Assembly (NCBI RefSeq): GCF_050947335.1
Contig: NW_027473584.1
Coordinates: 1-64,000 of the forward strand
Direction: 5' to 3'
Origin: Megachile rotundata
Lineage: Eukaryota; Arthropoda; Insecta; Hymenoptera; Megachilidae
Length of the DNA: 64,000 nucleotides
Shown here: one piece after another, positions 14,140 through 29,072 of the stretch
Layout: each line of letters starts with the position of its first letter
How positions within the stretch are numbered: the first letter of the stretch is position 1
The notes under the pieces: generated by a model
Databases searched by the model: none
Seen by the model: only the letters and a program-made list of their open reading frames with translations
What the model was told of the DNA's origin: nothing
Program-made: the position numbers and the translations under genes

Positions 14140-17100
14140 ACGACAATTACTATACTTATTACTCTTGCTGTTATCAATCTAACTCATATTATTATCCATA
14201 TTATGCTTAAATTATCGATAGAACGACAATTACTATACTTGTTACTCTTATTATTATCAATCTAACTCATATTATTAGCCGTATTATGCTTATAATATCA
14301 ATTGAACGACAATTACTATACTTGTTACTCTTATTATTATCAATCTAACTCATATTATTAGCCATATTATGCTTATATGATCGATTGAACGACAATTTCT
14401 AAACCTGTTACTCTCATTATTATCAATCTAACACATATTATTAGCCATATTATGCTTATATGATCGATAGAACGACAATTACTATACTTATTACTCTTGC
14501 TGTTATCAATCTAACTCATATTATTAGCCATATTATACTTATATTATCGATAGAACGACAATTACTATACCTGTTACTCTTATTATTATCAATCTAACTC
14601 ATATTATTAGCCATATTATGCTTGTATGATCGATTGAACGACAATTTCTAAACCTGTTACTTTCATTATTATCAATCTAACTCATATTATTAGCCATATT
14701 ATGCTTATATGATCGATAGAATGACAATTACTATACTTATTAATCTTACTTTTATCAATCTAACTCATATTATTAGCCGTATTATGCTTATATGATCGAT
14801 TGAACGACAATTACTATACTTGTTACTCTCATTATTATCAATCTAACTCATATTATTAGCCATATTATGCTTATATGATCGATAGAATGACAATTACTAT
14901 ACTTATTGCTCCTACTATTGTCAAGCTAACTCATATTATTAGCCGTATTATGCTTATATGATCGATTGAACGAAGATTACTGTACTTATTACACTTATTA
15001 TTACCAATCTAACTCATATTATTAGCCATATTATGCTTATATTATCGATAGAACGACATATACTATGCTTGTTACTCATATTATTATCAATCTAACTCAT
15101 ATCATTCGCCATATTATGCTTATATGATCGATTGAACGACAATTACTATACTTGTTACTCTTACTATTATCAATGTAACTCATACTATTAGCCATATTAT
15201 GCTTATATGATCGATTGAACGAAGATTACTGTACTTATTACTCTTATTATTATCAATCTAACTCATATTATTAGCCATATTATGCTTATATGATCGATTG
15301 GACGACAATTACTATACTTATTACTCTTATTATTATCAATCTAACTCATATTATTAGCCATATTATGCTTAAATTATCGATAGAACGACAATTACTATAC
15401 TTGTTACTCTTATTATTATCAATCTAACTCATATTATTAGCCATATTATGCTTAAATTATCGATAGAACGACAATTACTATACTTGTTACTCTTATTATT
15501 ATCAATCTAACTCATATTATTAGCCATATTATGCTTATATGATCGATTGAGCGACAATTCCTATACTTGCTACTCTCATTATTATCAATCTAACACATAT
15601 TATTAGCCATATTATGCTTATATAATAGATAGAACGACAATTACTATACTTATTACTCTTGCTGTTATCAATCTAACTCATATTATTATCCATATTATGC
15701 TTAAATTATCGATAGAACGACAATTACTATACTTGTTACTCTTATTATTATCAATCTAACTCATATTATTAGCCGTATTATGCTTATAATATCAATTGAA
15801 CGACAATTACTATACTTGTTACTCTTATTATTATCAATCTAACTCATATTATTAGCCATATTATGCTTATATGATCGATTGAACGACAATTTCTAAACCT
15901 GTTACTCTCATTATTATCAATCTAACACATATTATTAGCCATATTATGCTTATATGATCGATAGAACGACAATTACTATACTTATTACTCTTGCTGTTAT
16001 CAATCTAACTCATATTATTAGCCATATTATACTTATATTATCGATAGAACGACAATTACTATACCTGTTACTCTTATTATTATCAATCTAACTCATATTA
16101 TTAGCCATATTATGCTTGTATGATCGATTGAACGACAATTTCTAAACCTGTTACTTTCATTATTATCAATCTAACTCATATTATTAGCCATATTATGCTT
16201 ATATGATCGATAGAATGACAATTACTATACTTATTAATCTTACTTTTATCAATCTAACTCATATTATTAGCCGTATTATGCTTATATGATCGATTGAACG
16301 ACAATTACTATACTTGTTACTCTCATTATTATCAATCTAACTCATATTATTAGCCATATTATGCTTATATGATCGATAGAATGACAATTACTATACTTAT
16401 TGCTCCTACTATTGTCAAGCTAACTCATATTATTAGCCGTATTATGCTTATATGATCGATTGAACGAAGATTACTGTACTTATTACACTTATTATTACCA
16501 ATCTAACTCATATTATTAGCCATATTATGCTTATATTATCGATAGAACGACATATACTATGCTTGTTACTCATATTATTATCAATCTAACTCATATCATT
16601 CGCCATATTATGCTTATATGATCGATTGAACGACAATTACTATACTTGTTACTCTTACTATTATCAATGTAACTCATACTATTAGCCATATTATGCTTAT
16701 ATGATCGATTGAACGAAGATTACTGTACTTATTACTCTTATTATTATCAATCTAACTCATATTATTAGCCATATTATGCTTATATGATCGATTGGACGAC
16801 AATTACTATACTTATTACTCTTATTATTATCAATCTAACTCATATTATTAGCCATATTATGCTTAAATTATCGATAGAACGACAATTACTATACTTGTTA
16901 CTCTTATTATTATCAATCTAACTCATATTATTAGCCATATTATGCTTAAATTATCGATAGAACGACAATTACTATACTTGTTACTCTTATTATTATCAAT
17001 CTAACTCATATTATTAGCCATATTATGCTTATATGATCGATTGAGCGACAATTCCTATACTTGCTACTCTCATTATTATCAATCTAACACATATTATTAG

Positions 17101-17680
17101 CCATATTATGCTTATATAATAGATAGAACGACAATTACTATACTTATTACTCTTGCTGTTATCAATCTAACTCATATTATTATCCATATTATGCTTAAAT
17201 TATCGATAGAACGACAATTACTATACTTGTTACTCTTATTATTATCAATCTAACTCATATTATTAGCCGTAGTATGCTTATAATATCGATTGAACGACAA
17301 TTACTATACTTGTTACTCTTATTATTATCAATCTAACTCATATTATTAGCCATATTATACTTATATTATCGATAGAACGACAATTACTATACCTGTTACT
17401 CTTATTATTATCAATCTAACTCATATTATTAGCCATATTATGCTTGTATGATCGATTGAACGACAATTTCTAAACCTGTTACTTTCATTATTATCAATCT
17501 AACTCATATTATTAGCCATATTATGCTTATATGATCGATAGAATGACAATTACTATACTTATTAATCTTACTTTTATCAATCTAACTCATATTATTAGCC
17601 ATATTATGCTTATATGATCGATTGAACGACAATTACTATACTTGTTACTCTCATTATTATCAATCTAACTCATATTATTA
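14140..17680 (+). repeat. 18-monomer (1,494-bp) higher-order repeat, about 2.4 copies
   Basis: Copy 1 runs about 14,140-15,633, copy 2 about 15,634-17,127, and a third partial copy about 17,128-17,680. Marker monomers recur at exactly 1,494 bp: TTATCCATATTATGCTTAAA at 14,196, 15,690 and 17,184; CTTATAATATC at 14,289, 15,783 and 17,277; and CCATATTATACTT at 14,528 and 16,022. In the third copy the last marker comes at 17,350, two monomers (166 bp) early, so a clean two-monomer deletion occurred. The CTTATAATATC marker reads ATCAATTG in the first two copies and ATCGATTG in the third. Confidence 0.85.
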
Positions 17681-17727
17681 GCCATATTATGCTTATATTA
17701 TCGATAGAACGACAATTACTATACCTG
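17085..17727 (+). repeat. Duplicated block, copy 1 (partner 19,574-20,216)
   Basis: The markers AGATAGAACG (17,121 and 19,610) and CCGTAGTATGC with CTTATAATATCG (17,277 and 19,766) recur 2,489 bp apart. That is 30 monomers minus the one-base deletion lying between. The left edge lies before the AGATAG monomer and the right edge in a TATTATCGATAG monomer. Confidence 0.75.
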
Positions 17728-18029
17728 TTACTCTTATTATTATCAATCTAACTCATATTATTAGCCATATTATGCTTGTATGATCGATTGAACGACAATT
17801 TCTAAACCTGTTACTTTCATTATTATCAATCTAACTCATATTATTAGCCATATTATGCTTATATGATCGATAGAATGGCAGTTACTATACTTATTAATCT
17901 TACTTTTATCAATCTAACTCATATTATTAGCCATATTATGCTTATATTATCGATAGAACGACATATACTATGCTTGTTACTCATATTATTATCAATCTAA
18001 CTCATATCATTCGCTATATTATGCTTATA

Positions 18030-19135
18030 TGATCGATTGAACGACAATTACTATACTTGTTACTCTTATTATTATTAATCTAAGTCATATTATTAGCCGG
18101 ATTATGCTTATATGATGGATAGAATGACAATTACTATACTTATTCCTCTTACTATTATGAATCTAACTCATATTATTAGCCATGTTATGCTTATATGATC
18201 GATAGAACGACAATTACTATACATATTACTCTTATTATTATCAATCTAACTCATATTATTAACCATATTAAGCTTATATTATCGCTAGAACGACAATTAC
18301 TATACTTGTTACTCTTATTATTACCAATCTAACTATTATTATTAGCCATATTATGCTTAAATTATCGATAGAACGACAATTACTATACTTGTTACTCTTA
18401 TTATTATCAATCTAACTCATATTATTAGCCATATTATGCTTATATGATCGATTGAGCGACAATTCCTATACTTGTTACTCTTATTATTATCAATCTAACT
18501 CCTATTATTGGCCATATTATGTGGATATGATCGATAGGACGACAATTACTATACTCATTACTCTTATTATTATCAATCTAACTCATATTATTAGCCATAT
18601 TATGCTTATATGATCGATAGAACGACAATTACTATACTTATTACTGTCATTATTTCAATCTAACTCATATTATTGGCCATATTATGTGGATATGATCGAT
18701 AGGACGACAATTACTGTACTCATTACTCTTATTATTATCAATCTAACTCATATTATTAGCCATATTATGCTTATACTATCGATAGAACGACAATTACTTT
18801 ATTTGTTACTCTTACTATTATCTATCTAACTCATATTATTGGCCATATTATGCTTATATGATCGATTGAATGAGGATTACTATACTTGTTACTCTTATTA
18901 TTATCAATCTAACTCATATTATTAGCCATATTATGCTTATATGATCGATTGAGCGACAATTTCTATACTTGTTACTCTCATTATTATCAATCTAACTCAT
19001 ATTATTAGCCATATTATGCTTATATGATCGATAGAACGACAATTACCATACTTGTTACTCTTATTATTATCGATCTAACCTATATTATTAGCCATATTAT
19101 GCTTAAGTGATCGATAGAGCGACAATTACTATACT
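18030..19135 (+). repeat. 26-monomer-shift duplication, copy 1
   Basis: This block recurs at 20,187-21,292, shifted 2,157 bp (26 monomers less one base). It includes TAAGTCATATTATTAGCCGG, TATGATGGATAG, TTATCGCTAGAACG, an 82-bp monomer and TTAAGTGATCGATAGAGCG. Over about 1.1 kb I see only two differences: CTCTTATT against CTCGTATT near 18,560, and CTTATATG against CTGATATG near 19,020. Confidence 0.8.
18595..18676 (+). repeat. 82-bp monomer, one-base deletion
   Basis: The tract reads CTGTCATTATTTCAATC, one base short of CATTATTATCAATC. The next anchor is at 18,677. The same lesion sits in the duplicated copy at 20,752, so it predates the duplication. Confidence 0.85.
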
Positions 19136-20186
19136 TATTACTCTTATTATTATAAATCTAACTCATATTATTAACAATATTATGCTTATATTATCGATAG
19201 AACGACAATTACTATACTTGTTACTCTTATTATTACCAATCTAACTCATATTATTAGCCATATTATGCTTAAATTATCGATAGAACGACAATTACTATAC
19301 TTGTTACTCTTATTATTATCAATCTAACTCATATTATTAGCCATATTATGCTTATATGATCGATTGAGCGACAATTCCTATACTTGTTACTCTCATTATT
19401 ATCAATCTAACACATATTATTAGCCATATTATGCTTATATGATCGATAGAACGACAATTACTATACTTATTACTCTTATTATTATCAATCTAACTCATAT
19501 TATTAGCCATATTATGCTTATATGATCGATTGAACGACAATTACTACACTTATTACTGTTACTATTATCAATCTAACTCATATTATTAGCCATATTATGC
19601 TTATATAATAGATAGAACGACAATTACTATACTTATTACTCTTGCTGTTATCAATCTAACTCATATTATTATCCATATTATGCTTAAATTATCGATAGAA
19701 CGACAATTACTATACTTGTTACTCTTATTATTATCAATCTAACTCATATTATTAGCCGTAGTATGCTTATAATATCGATTGAACGACAATTACTATACTT
19801 GTTACTCTTATTATTATCAATCTAACTCATATTATTAGCCATATTATACTTATATTATCGATAGAACGACAATTACTATACCTGTTACTCTTATTATTAT
19901 CAATCTAACTCATATTATTAGCCATATTATGCTTGTATGATCGATTGAACGACAATTTCTAAACCTGTTACTTTCATTATTATCAATCTAACTCATATTA
20001 TTAGCCATATTATGCTTATATGATCGATAGAATGACAATTACTATACTTATTAATCTTACTTTTATCAATCTAACTCATATTATTAGCCATATTATGCTT
20101 ATATGATCGATTGAACGACAATTACTATACTTGTTACTCTCATTATTATCAATCTAACTCATATTATTAGCCATATTATGCTTATA

Positions 20187-21292
20187 TTATCGATAGAACG
20201 ACAATTACTATACTTGTTACTCTTATTATTATTAATCTAAGTCATATTATTAGCCGGATTATGCTTATATGATGGATAGAATGACAATTACTATACTTAT
20301 TCCTCTTACTATTATGAATCTAACTCATATTATTAGCCATGTTATGCTTATATGATCGATAGAACGACAATTACTATACATATTACTCTTATTATTATCA
20401 ATCTAACTCATATTATTAACCATATTAAGCTTATATTATCGCTAGAACGACAATTACTATACTTGTTACTCTTATTATTACCAATCTAACTATTATTATT
20501 AGCCATATTATGCTTAAATTATCGATAGAACGACAATTACTATACTTGTTACTCTTATTATTATCAATCTAACTCATATTATTAGCCATATTATGCTTAT
20601 ATGATCGATTGAGCGACAATTCCTATACTTGTTACTCTTATTATTATCAATCTAACTCCTATTATTGGCCATATTATGTGGATATGATCGATAGGACGAC
20701 AATTACTATACTCATTACTCGTATTATTATCAATCTAACTCATATTATTAGCCATATTATGCTTATATGATCGATAGAACGACAATTACTATACTTATTA
20801 CTGTCATTATTTCAATCTAACTCATATTATTGGCCATATTATGTGGATATGATCGATAGGACGACAATTACTGTACTCATTACTCTTATTATTATCAATC
20901 TAACTCATATTATTAGCCATATTATGCTTATACTATCGATAGAACGACAATTACTTTATTTGTTACTCTTACTATTATCTATCTAACTCATATTATTGGC
21001 CATATTATGCTTATATGATCGATTGAATGAGGATTACTATACTTGTTACTCTTATTATTATCAATCTAACTCATATTATTAGCCATATTATGCTTATATG
21101 ATCGATTGAGCGACAATTTCTATACTTGTTACTCTCATTATTATCAATCTAACTCATATTATTAGCCATATTATGCTGATATGATCGATAGAACGACAAT
21201 TACCATACTTGTTACTCTTATTATTATCGATCTAACCTATATTATTAGCCATATTATGCTTAAGTGATCGATAGAGCGACAATTACTATACT
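20187..21292 (+). repeat. 26-monomer-shift duplication, copy 2
   Basis: This is the partner of the block at 18,030-19,135. It ends where TATACTCATTACTC replaces TATACTTATTACTC. Confidence 0.8.
20752..20833 (+). repeat. 82-bp monomer, second copy of the TTTCAATC deletion
   Basis: It carries the same missing base as the monomer at 18,595 and lies at the equivalent place in the duplicated block. The next anchor is at 20,834. Confidence 0.85.
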
Positions 21293-22679
21293 CATTACTC
21301 TTATTATTATCAATCTAACTCATATTATTAGCCATATTATGCTTATATGATCGATTGAGCGACAATTTCTATACTTGTTACTCTCATTATTATCAATCTA
21401 ACTCATATTATTAGCCATATTATGCTTATATGATCGATAGAACGACAATTACTGTACTCATTACTCTTATTATTACCAATCTAACTCATATTATTAGCCA
21501 TATTATGCTTATACTATCGATAGAACGACAATTACTTTACTTGTTACTCTTACTGTTATCAATCTAACTCATATTATTGGCCATATTATGCTTATATGAT
21601 CGATTGAACGAGGATTACTGTACTTACTACTCTTATTATTACCAATCTAACTCATATTATTAACCATATTATGCAGGTATGATCGATAGGACGACAATTA
21701 CTATACTTATTACACTCACTATTATCAATCTAACTCATATTATTAACAATATTATGCTTATATGATCGATAGGACGACAATTACTATACTCATTACTCTT
21801 ATTATTATCAATCTAACTCATATTATTAGCCACATTATGCTTATAATATCGATTGAACGACAATTACTATACTTGTTACTCTTATTATTATCAATCTAAC
21901 CCATATTATTAGCCATATTATGCTTAAGTGATCGATAGAGCGACAATTACTATTCTTATTACTCTTATTATTATAAATCTAACTCATATTATTAACAATA
22001 TTATGCTTATATTATCGATAGAACGACAATTACTATACTTGTTACTCTTATTATTACCAATCTAACTCATATTATTAGCCATATTATGCTTAAATTATCG
22101 ATAGAACGACAATTACTATACTTGTTACTCTTATTATTATCAATCTAACTCATATTATTAGCCATATTATGCTTATATGATCGATTGAGCGACAATTCCT
22201 ATACTTGTTACTCTCATTATTATCAATCTAACACATATTATTAGCCATATTATGCTTATATGATCGATAGAGCGACAATTACTATACTTATTACTCTTAT
22301 TATTATCAATCTAACTCATATTATTAGCCATATTATGCTTATATGATCGATTGAACGACAATTACTACACTTATTCCTGTTACTATTATCAATCTAACTC
22401 ATATTATTGGCCATATTATGCTTATATGATCGATAGAATGACAATTACTATACTTATTACTCTTACTTTTACCAATCTAACTCATATTATTAGACATATT
22501 ATGCTCATATGATCGATTGAACGACAATTACTATACTTGTTACTCTTATTATTATCAATCTAACTCATATTATTGGCCATATTATGTGGATATGATCGAT
22601 AGGACGACAATTACTATACTCATTACTCTTATAATTATCAATCTAACTCATATTATTAGCCATATTATGCTTATATGAT

Positions 22680-23799
22680 CGATAGAACGACAATTACTAT
22701 ACTTATTACTCTTATTATTATCAATCTAACTCATATTATTGGCCATATTATGTGGATATGATTGATAGGACGACAATTACTATACCCATTACTCTTATTA
22801 TTATCAATCTAACTCATATTATTAGCCATATTATGCTTATATTATCGATAGAACGACAAGTACTATACCTGTTACTCTTATTATTATCAATCTAACTCAT
22901 ATTATTAGCCATATTATGCTTGTATGATCGATTGAACGACAAATTCTAAACCTGTTACTTTCATTATTATCAATCTAACTCATATTATTAGCCATATTAT
23001 GCTTATATGATCGATAGAATGACAGTTACTATACTTATTAATCTTACTTTTATCAATCTAACTCATATTATTAGCCATATTAAGCTTATATTATCGATAG
23101 AACGACATATACTATGCTTGTTACTCATATTATTATCAATCTAACTCATATCATTCGCCATATTATGCTTATATGATCGATTGAACGACAATTACTATAC
23201 TTGTTACTCTTATTATTATTAATCTAACTCATATTATTAGCCGGATTATGCTTATATGATGGATAGAATGACAATTACTATACTTATTCCTCTTACTATT
23301 ATGAATCTAACTCATATTATTAGCCATGTTATGCTTATATGATCGATAGAACGACAATTACTATACATATTACTCTTATTATTATCAATCTAACTCATAT
23401 TATTAACCATATTATGCTTGTATTATCGCTAGAACGACAATTACTATACTTGTTACTCTTATTATTACCAATCTAACTCATATTATTAGCCATATTATGC
23501 TTAAATTATCAATCAAACTCATATTATTAGCCATATTATGCTTATATGATCGATTGAACGACAATTACTACACTTATTACTGTTACTATTATCAATCTAA
23601 CTCATATTATTGGCCATATTATGCTTATATGATCGATAGAATGACAATTACTATACTTATTACTCTTACTTTTACCAATCTAACTCATATTATTAGACAT
23701 ATTATGCTCATATGATCGATTGAACGACAATTACTATACTTGTTACTCTCATTATTATCAATCCAACTCGTATTATTAGCCATATTATGCTTATATTAT
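22680..23799 (+). repeat. 1,120-bp tandem duplication, copy 1
   Basis: The unit is 13 full monomers plus one 41-bp truncated monomer. Copy 2 follows directly at 23,800. I count four substitutions: GACAAGTAC against GACAATTAC, AACCTG against AACTTG, and two bases in CTTATATGATGG against CTTAAGTGATGG. The block starts with a CGATAGAACG monomer followed by W. Confidence 0.85.
23490..23530 (+). repeat. 41-bp truncated monomer, copy 1
   Basis: The monomer runs from CCATATTATGCTTAAATTATC straight into AATCAAACTCATATTATTAG, losing 42 bases from the middle. A related full monomer has TTATC at both deletion edges (AAATTATCGATAG and TATTATCAATC), so loss between short direct repeats is the likely cause. 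It is one of four identical truncations in the window. Confidence 0.9.
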
Positions 23800-24929
23800 C
23801 GATAGAACGACAATTACTATACTTATTACTCTTATTATTATCAATCTAACTCATATTATTGGCCATATTATGTGGATATGATTGATAGGACGACAATTAC
23901 TATACCCATTACTCTTATTATTATCAATCTAACTCATATTATTAGCCATATTATGCTTATATTATCGATAGAACGACAATTACTATACCTGTTACTCTTA
24001 TTATTATCAATCTAACTCATATTATTAGCCATATTATGCTTGTATGATCGATTGAACGACAAATTCTAAACTTGTTACTTTCATTATTATCAATCTAACT
24101 CATATTATTAGCCATATTATGCTTATATGATCGATAGAATGACAGTTACTATACTTATTAATCTTACTTTTATCAATCTAACTCATATTATTAGCCATAT
24201 TAAGCTTATATTATCGATAGAACGACATATACTATGCTTGTTACTCATATTATTATCAATCTAACTCATATCATTCGCCATATTATGCTTATATGATCGA
24301 TTGAACGACAATTACTATACTTGTTACTCTTATTATTATTAATCTAACTCATATTATTAGCCGGATTATGCTTAAGTGATGGATAGAATGACAATTACTA
24401 TACTTATTCCTCTTACTATTATGAATCTAACTCATATTATTAGCCATGTTATGCTTATATGATCGATAGAACGACAATTACTATACATATTACTCTTATT
24501 ATTATCAATCTAACTCATATTATTAACCATATTATGCTTGTATTATCGCTAGAACGACAATTACTATACTTGTTACTCTTATTATTACCAATCTAACTCA
24601 TATTATTAGCCATATTATGCTTAAATTATCAATCAAACTCATATTATTAGCCATATTATGCTTATATGATCGATTGAACGACAATTACTACACTTATTAC
24701 TGTTACTATTATCAATCTAACTCATATTATTGGCCATATTATGCTTATATGATCGATAGAATGACAATTACTATACTTATTACTCTTACTTTTACCAATC
24801 TAACTCATATTATTAGACATATTATGCTCATATGATCGATTGAACGACAATTACTATACTTGTTACTCTCATTATTATCAATCCAACTCGTATTATTAGC
24901 CATATTATGCTTATATTATCGATAGAACG
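23800..24929 (+). repeat. 1,120-bp tandem duplication, copy 2
   Basis: It matches 22,680-23,809 and ends where GAACGAAAATTACT replaces GAACGACAATTACT near 24,930. It contains the second truncated monomer. Confidence 0.85.
24610..24650 (+). repeat. 41-bp truncated monomer, copy 2
   Basis: Identical to the copy at 23,490 and 1,120 bp downstream of it. Confidence 0.9.
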
Positions 24930-25379
24930 AAAATTACTATACTTGTTACTCTCATTATTATCAATCTAATTCATATTATTAGCCATATTATGCTTATATG
25001 ACCGATTGAACGACAATTTCTAAACCTGTTACTTTCATTATTATCAATCTAACTCATATTATTAGCCATATTATGCTTATATGATCGATAGAATGACAAT
25101 TACTATACTTATTACTCTTACTATTATCAATCTAACCCATATTATTGGCCATACTATGCTTATATGATCGATTGAACGAGGATTACTATACTTGTTGCTC
25201 TTATTATTATCAATCTAACTCGTATTATTAGCCATATTATGCTTATATGATCGATTGAACGACAATTTCTATACTTGTTACTCTCATTATTATCAATCTA
25301 ATTCATATTATTAGCCATATTATGCTTATATGATCGATAGAACGACAATTACTTTACTCATTACTCTTATTATTACCAA

Positions 25380-27520
25380 TCTAACTCATATTATTAGCCA
25401 TATTATGCTTATACTATCGATAGAACGACAATTACTTTACTTGTTACTCTTACTATTATCAATCTAACTCATATTATTGTCCATATTATGCTTATGTGAT
25501 CGATTGAACGAGGATTATTGTACTTGCTACTCTTATTATTACCAATCTAACTCATATTATTAGCCATATTATGCTTATATTATCGATAGAACGACAATTA
25601 CTATACTTGTTACTCTTATTATTATCAATCTAACTCATATTATTAGCCATATTATGCTTATATGACCGATTGAACGACAATTACTATACTTGTTACTCTT
25701 ATTATTATTAATCTAACTCATATTATTAGCCGGATTATGCTTATATGATGGATAGAATGACAATTACTATACTTATTCCTCTTACTATTATGAATCTAAC
25801 TCATATTATTAGCCATGTTATGCTTATATGATCGATAGAACGACAATTACTATACATATTACTCTTATTATTATCAATCTAACTCATATTATTAACCATA
25901 TTATGCTTGTATTATCGCTAGAACGACAATTACTATACTTGTTACTCTTATTATTACCAATCTAACTCATATTATTAGCCATATTATGCTTAAATTATCA
26001 ATCAAACTCATATTATTAGCCATATTATGCTTATATGATCGATTGAACGACAATTACTACACTTATTACTGTTACTATTATCAATCTAACTCATATTATT
26101 GGCCATATTATGCTTATATGATCGATAGAATGACAATTACTATACTTATTACTCTTACTTTTACCAATCTAACTCATATTATTAGACATATTATGCTCAT
26201 ATGATCGATTGAACGACAATTACTATACTTGTTACTCTCATTATTATCAATCCAACTCGTATTATTAGCCATATTATGCTTATATTATCGATAGAACGAA
26301 AATTACTATACTTGTTACTCTCATTATTATCAATCTAATTCATATTATTAGCCATATTATGCTTATATGACCGATTGAACGACAATTTCTAAACCTGTTA
26401 CTTTCATTATTATCAATCTAACTCATATTATTAGCCATATTATGCTTATATGATCGATAGAATGACAATTACTATACTTATTACTCTTACTATTATCAAT
26501 CTAACCCATATTATTGGCCATACTATGCTTATATGATCGATTGAACGAGGATTACTATACTTGTTGCTCTTATTATTATCAATCTAACTCGTATTATTAG
26601 CCATATTATGCTTATATGATCGATTGAACGACAATTTCTATACTTGTTACTCTCATTATTATCAATCTAATTCATATTATTAGCCATATTATGCTTATAT
26701 GATCGATAGAACGACAATTACTGTACTCATTACTCTTATTATTACCAATCTAACTCATATTATTAGCCATATTATGCTTATACTATCGATAGAACGACAA
26801 TTACTTTACTTGTTACTCTTACTATTATCAATCTAACTCATATTATTGGCCATATTATGCTTATATGATCGATTGAACGAGGATTACTGTACTTACTACT
26901 CTTATTATTACCAATCTAACTCATATTATTAGCCATATTATGCTTATATTATCGATAGAACGACAATTACTATACTTGTTACTCTTATTATTATCAATCT
27001 AACTCATATTATTAGCCATATTATGCTTATATGACCGATTGAACGACAATTTCTAAACCTGTTACTTTCATTATTATCAATCTAACTCATATTATTAGCC
27101 ATATTATGCTTATATGATCGATAGAATGACAATTACTATACTTATTACTCTTACTATTATCAATCTAACTCATATTATTAGCCATATTATGCTTGTATGA
27201 TCGATTGAACGAAGATTACTGTACTTATTACTCTTATTAATATCAATCTAACTCATATTATTGGCCATATTATGTGGATATGATCGATAGGACGACAATT
27301 ACTATACTCATTACTCTTATTATTATCAATCTAACTCATATTATTAGCCATATTATGCTTATATGATCGATTGAACGACAATTACTATACTTGTTACTCT
27401 CATTATTATCAATCAAACTCATATTATTAGCCATATTATGCTTATATTATCGATAGAACGACAATTGCTATACTTGTTACTCTTATTATTATCAATCTAA
27501 CTCATATTATTAGCCATATT
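25380..27520 (+). repeat. 2.1-kb block duplicated at 29,073-31,213, copy 1
   Basis: The shift is 3,693 bp (44 full monomers plus one 41-bp monomer). Shared markers are GAGGATTATTG, ATGACCGATTG, CCGGATTATGC, TATGATGGATAG, the truncated monomer, GAACGAAAATTACT and a W monomer. The match ends where this copy has CTTACATGATCG and the partner has TTGAGCGACAATTCC. Confidence 0.75.
25979..26019 (+). repeat. 41-bp truncated monomer, copy 3
   Basis: Identical to the others and 1,369 bp after copy 2. Confidence 0.9.
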
Positions 27521-27679
27521 ATGCTTACATGATCGATTGAACGACAATTTCTAAACCTGTTACTTTCATTATTATCAATCTACCTCATATTATTAGCCAT
27601 ATTATGCTTATATGATCGATAGAACGACAATTACTATACTCATTACTCTTATTATTATCAATCTAACTCATATTATTAG

Positions 27680-28100
27680 CCATATTATGCTTATACTTTC
27701 GATAGAACGACAATTACTTTACTTGTTACTCTTACTATTATCAATCTAACTCATATTATTGGCCATATTATGCTTATATGATCGGTTGAACGAGGATTAC
27801 TGTACTTATTACTCTTATTATTACCAATCTATCTCATATTATTAGCCATATTATGCTTATATTATCGATAGAACATCAATTACTATACTTGTTACTCTTA
27901 TTATTATCACTCTAACTCATATTATTGGCCATATTAAGTGGATATGATCGATAGGACGACAATTACTATACCCATTACTCTTATTATTATCAATCTAACT
28001 CATATTATTAGCCATATTAAGCTTATATGATCGATAGAACGACAATTACAATACTTATTACTCTTATTATTATCAATCTAGCTCATATTATTAGCCATAT
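27680..28100 (+). repeat. Domain-I-like cassette T-G-B-W-Z
   Basis: This run has TACTTTCGATAG (T variant), CGGTTGAACGAGG (G), a TATTATCGATAG monomer with GAACATCAATT, TTAAGTGGATATG (W variant) and AAGCTT (Z). The order matches 6,477-6,891 and about 9,960-10,370, so short-cassette material from the left part of the array also lies among the kilobase repeats here. Confidence 0.7.
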
Positions 28101-29072
28101 TATGCTTATATGATCGATAGAACGACAATTACTATACTTATTACTCTTATTAATATCAATCTAACTCATATTATTGGCCATATTATGTGTATATGATCGA
28201 TAGGACGACAATTACTATACTCATTACTCTTATTATTATCAATCTAACTCATATTATTAGCCATACTATGCTTATACTATCGATAGAACGACAATTACTT
28301 TACTTGTTACTCTTACTATTATCAATCTAACTCATATTATTGGCCATATTATGCTTATATGATCGATTGAACGACAATTTCTAAACCTGTTACTTTCATT
28401 ATTATCAATCTAACTCATATTATTAGCCATATTATGCTTATATGATCGATAGAATGACAATTACTATACTTATTACTCTTGCTTTTATGAATCTAACTCA
28501 TATTATTAGCCATATTATGCTTATATGATCGATTGAACGAAGATTACTGTACTTATTACTCTTATTATTATCAATCTAACTCATATTATTTGCCATATTA
28601 TGCTTATATGATCGATAGAACGACAATTACTATACTTATTACTCTTATTATTATCAATCTAACTCATATTATTGGCCATATTATGTGGATATGATTGATA
28701 GGACGACAATTACTATACCCATTACACTTATTATTATCAATCTAACTCATATTATTAGCCATATTATGCTTATATTATCGATAGAACGACAATTACTATA
28801 CCTGTTACTCTTATTATTATCAATCTAACTCATATTATTAGCCATATTATGCTTAAATTATCGATAGAACGACAATTACTATACTTGTTACTCTTATTAT
28901 TATCAATCTAACTCATATTATTAGCCATATTATGCTTATATGATCGATTGAGCGACAATTCCTATACTTGTTACTCTTATTATTATCAATCTAACTCATA
29001 TTATTGGCCATATTATGTGGATATGATCGATAGGACGACAATTACTGTACTCATTACTCTTATTATTATCAA

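Larger units (their letters stand above)
13600..22680 (+). repeat. Satellite domain II: kilobase higher-order repeats
   Basis: No gene. From here monomer order repeats over 16-34 monomers. New subtypes appear that are rare or absent in domain I: CTTAAATTATCGATAG, TTGAGCGACAATTCC, TAATAGATAGAACG, CTTGTATGATCG, and a monomer with CATATACTATGCTTGTTACT. Repeats at shifts of 1,328, 1,494, 2,157, 2,489 and 2,821 bp interleave, so the domain is a mosaic of overlapping duplications and not a single regular unit. Confidence 0.75.
24300..27050 (+). repeat. 1,369-bp tandem duplication
   Basis: About 24,300-25,680 and about 25,669-27,049 match at a shift of 1,369 bp (16 full monomers plus one 41-bp monomer). 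Shared markers include the truncated monomer, GAACGAAAATTACT (24,927 and 26,296), ATGACCGATTG and CTTGTTGCTC. Differences that I see include TTTACTCATT against TGTACTCATT, TTGTCC against TTGGCC, CTTATGTG against CTTATATG, and GATTATTG against GATTACTG. Confidence 0.8.

Noticed and set aside
23497..23715. A 72-codon reading frame found identically at 23,497, 24,617, 25,986 and 29,679
   Set aside because: It arises because the 41-bp truncated monomer shifts the frame, and it is repeated only because the block was duplicated. It lies wholly in satellite and has a low-complexity composition (I, L, Y, S, T).
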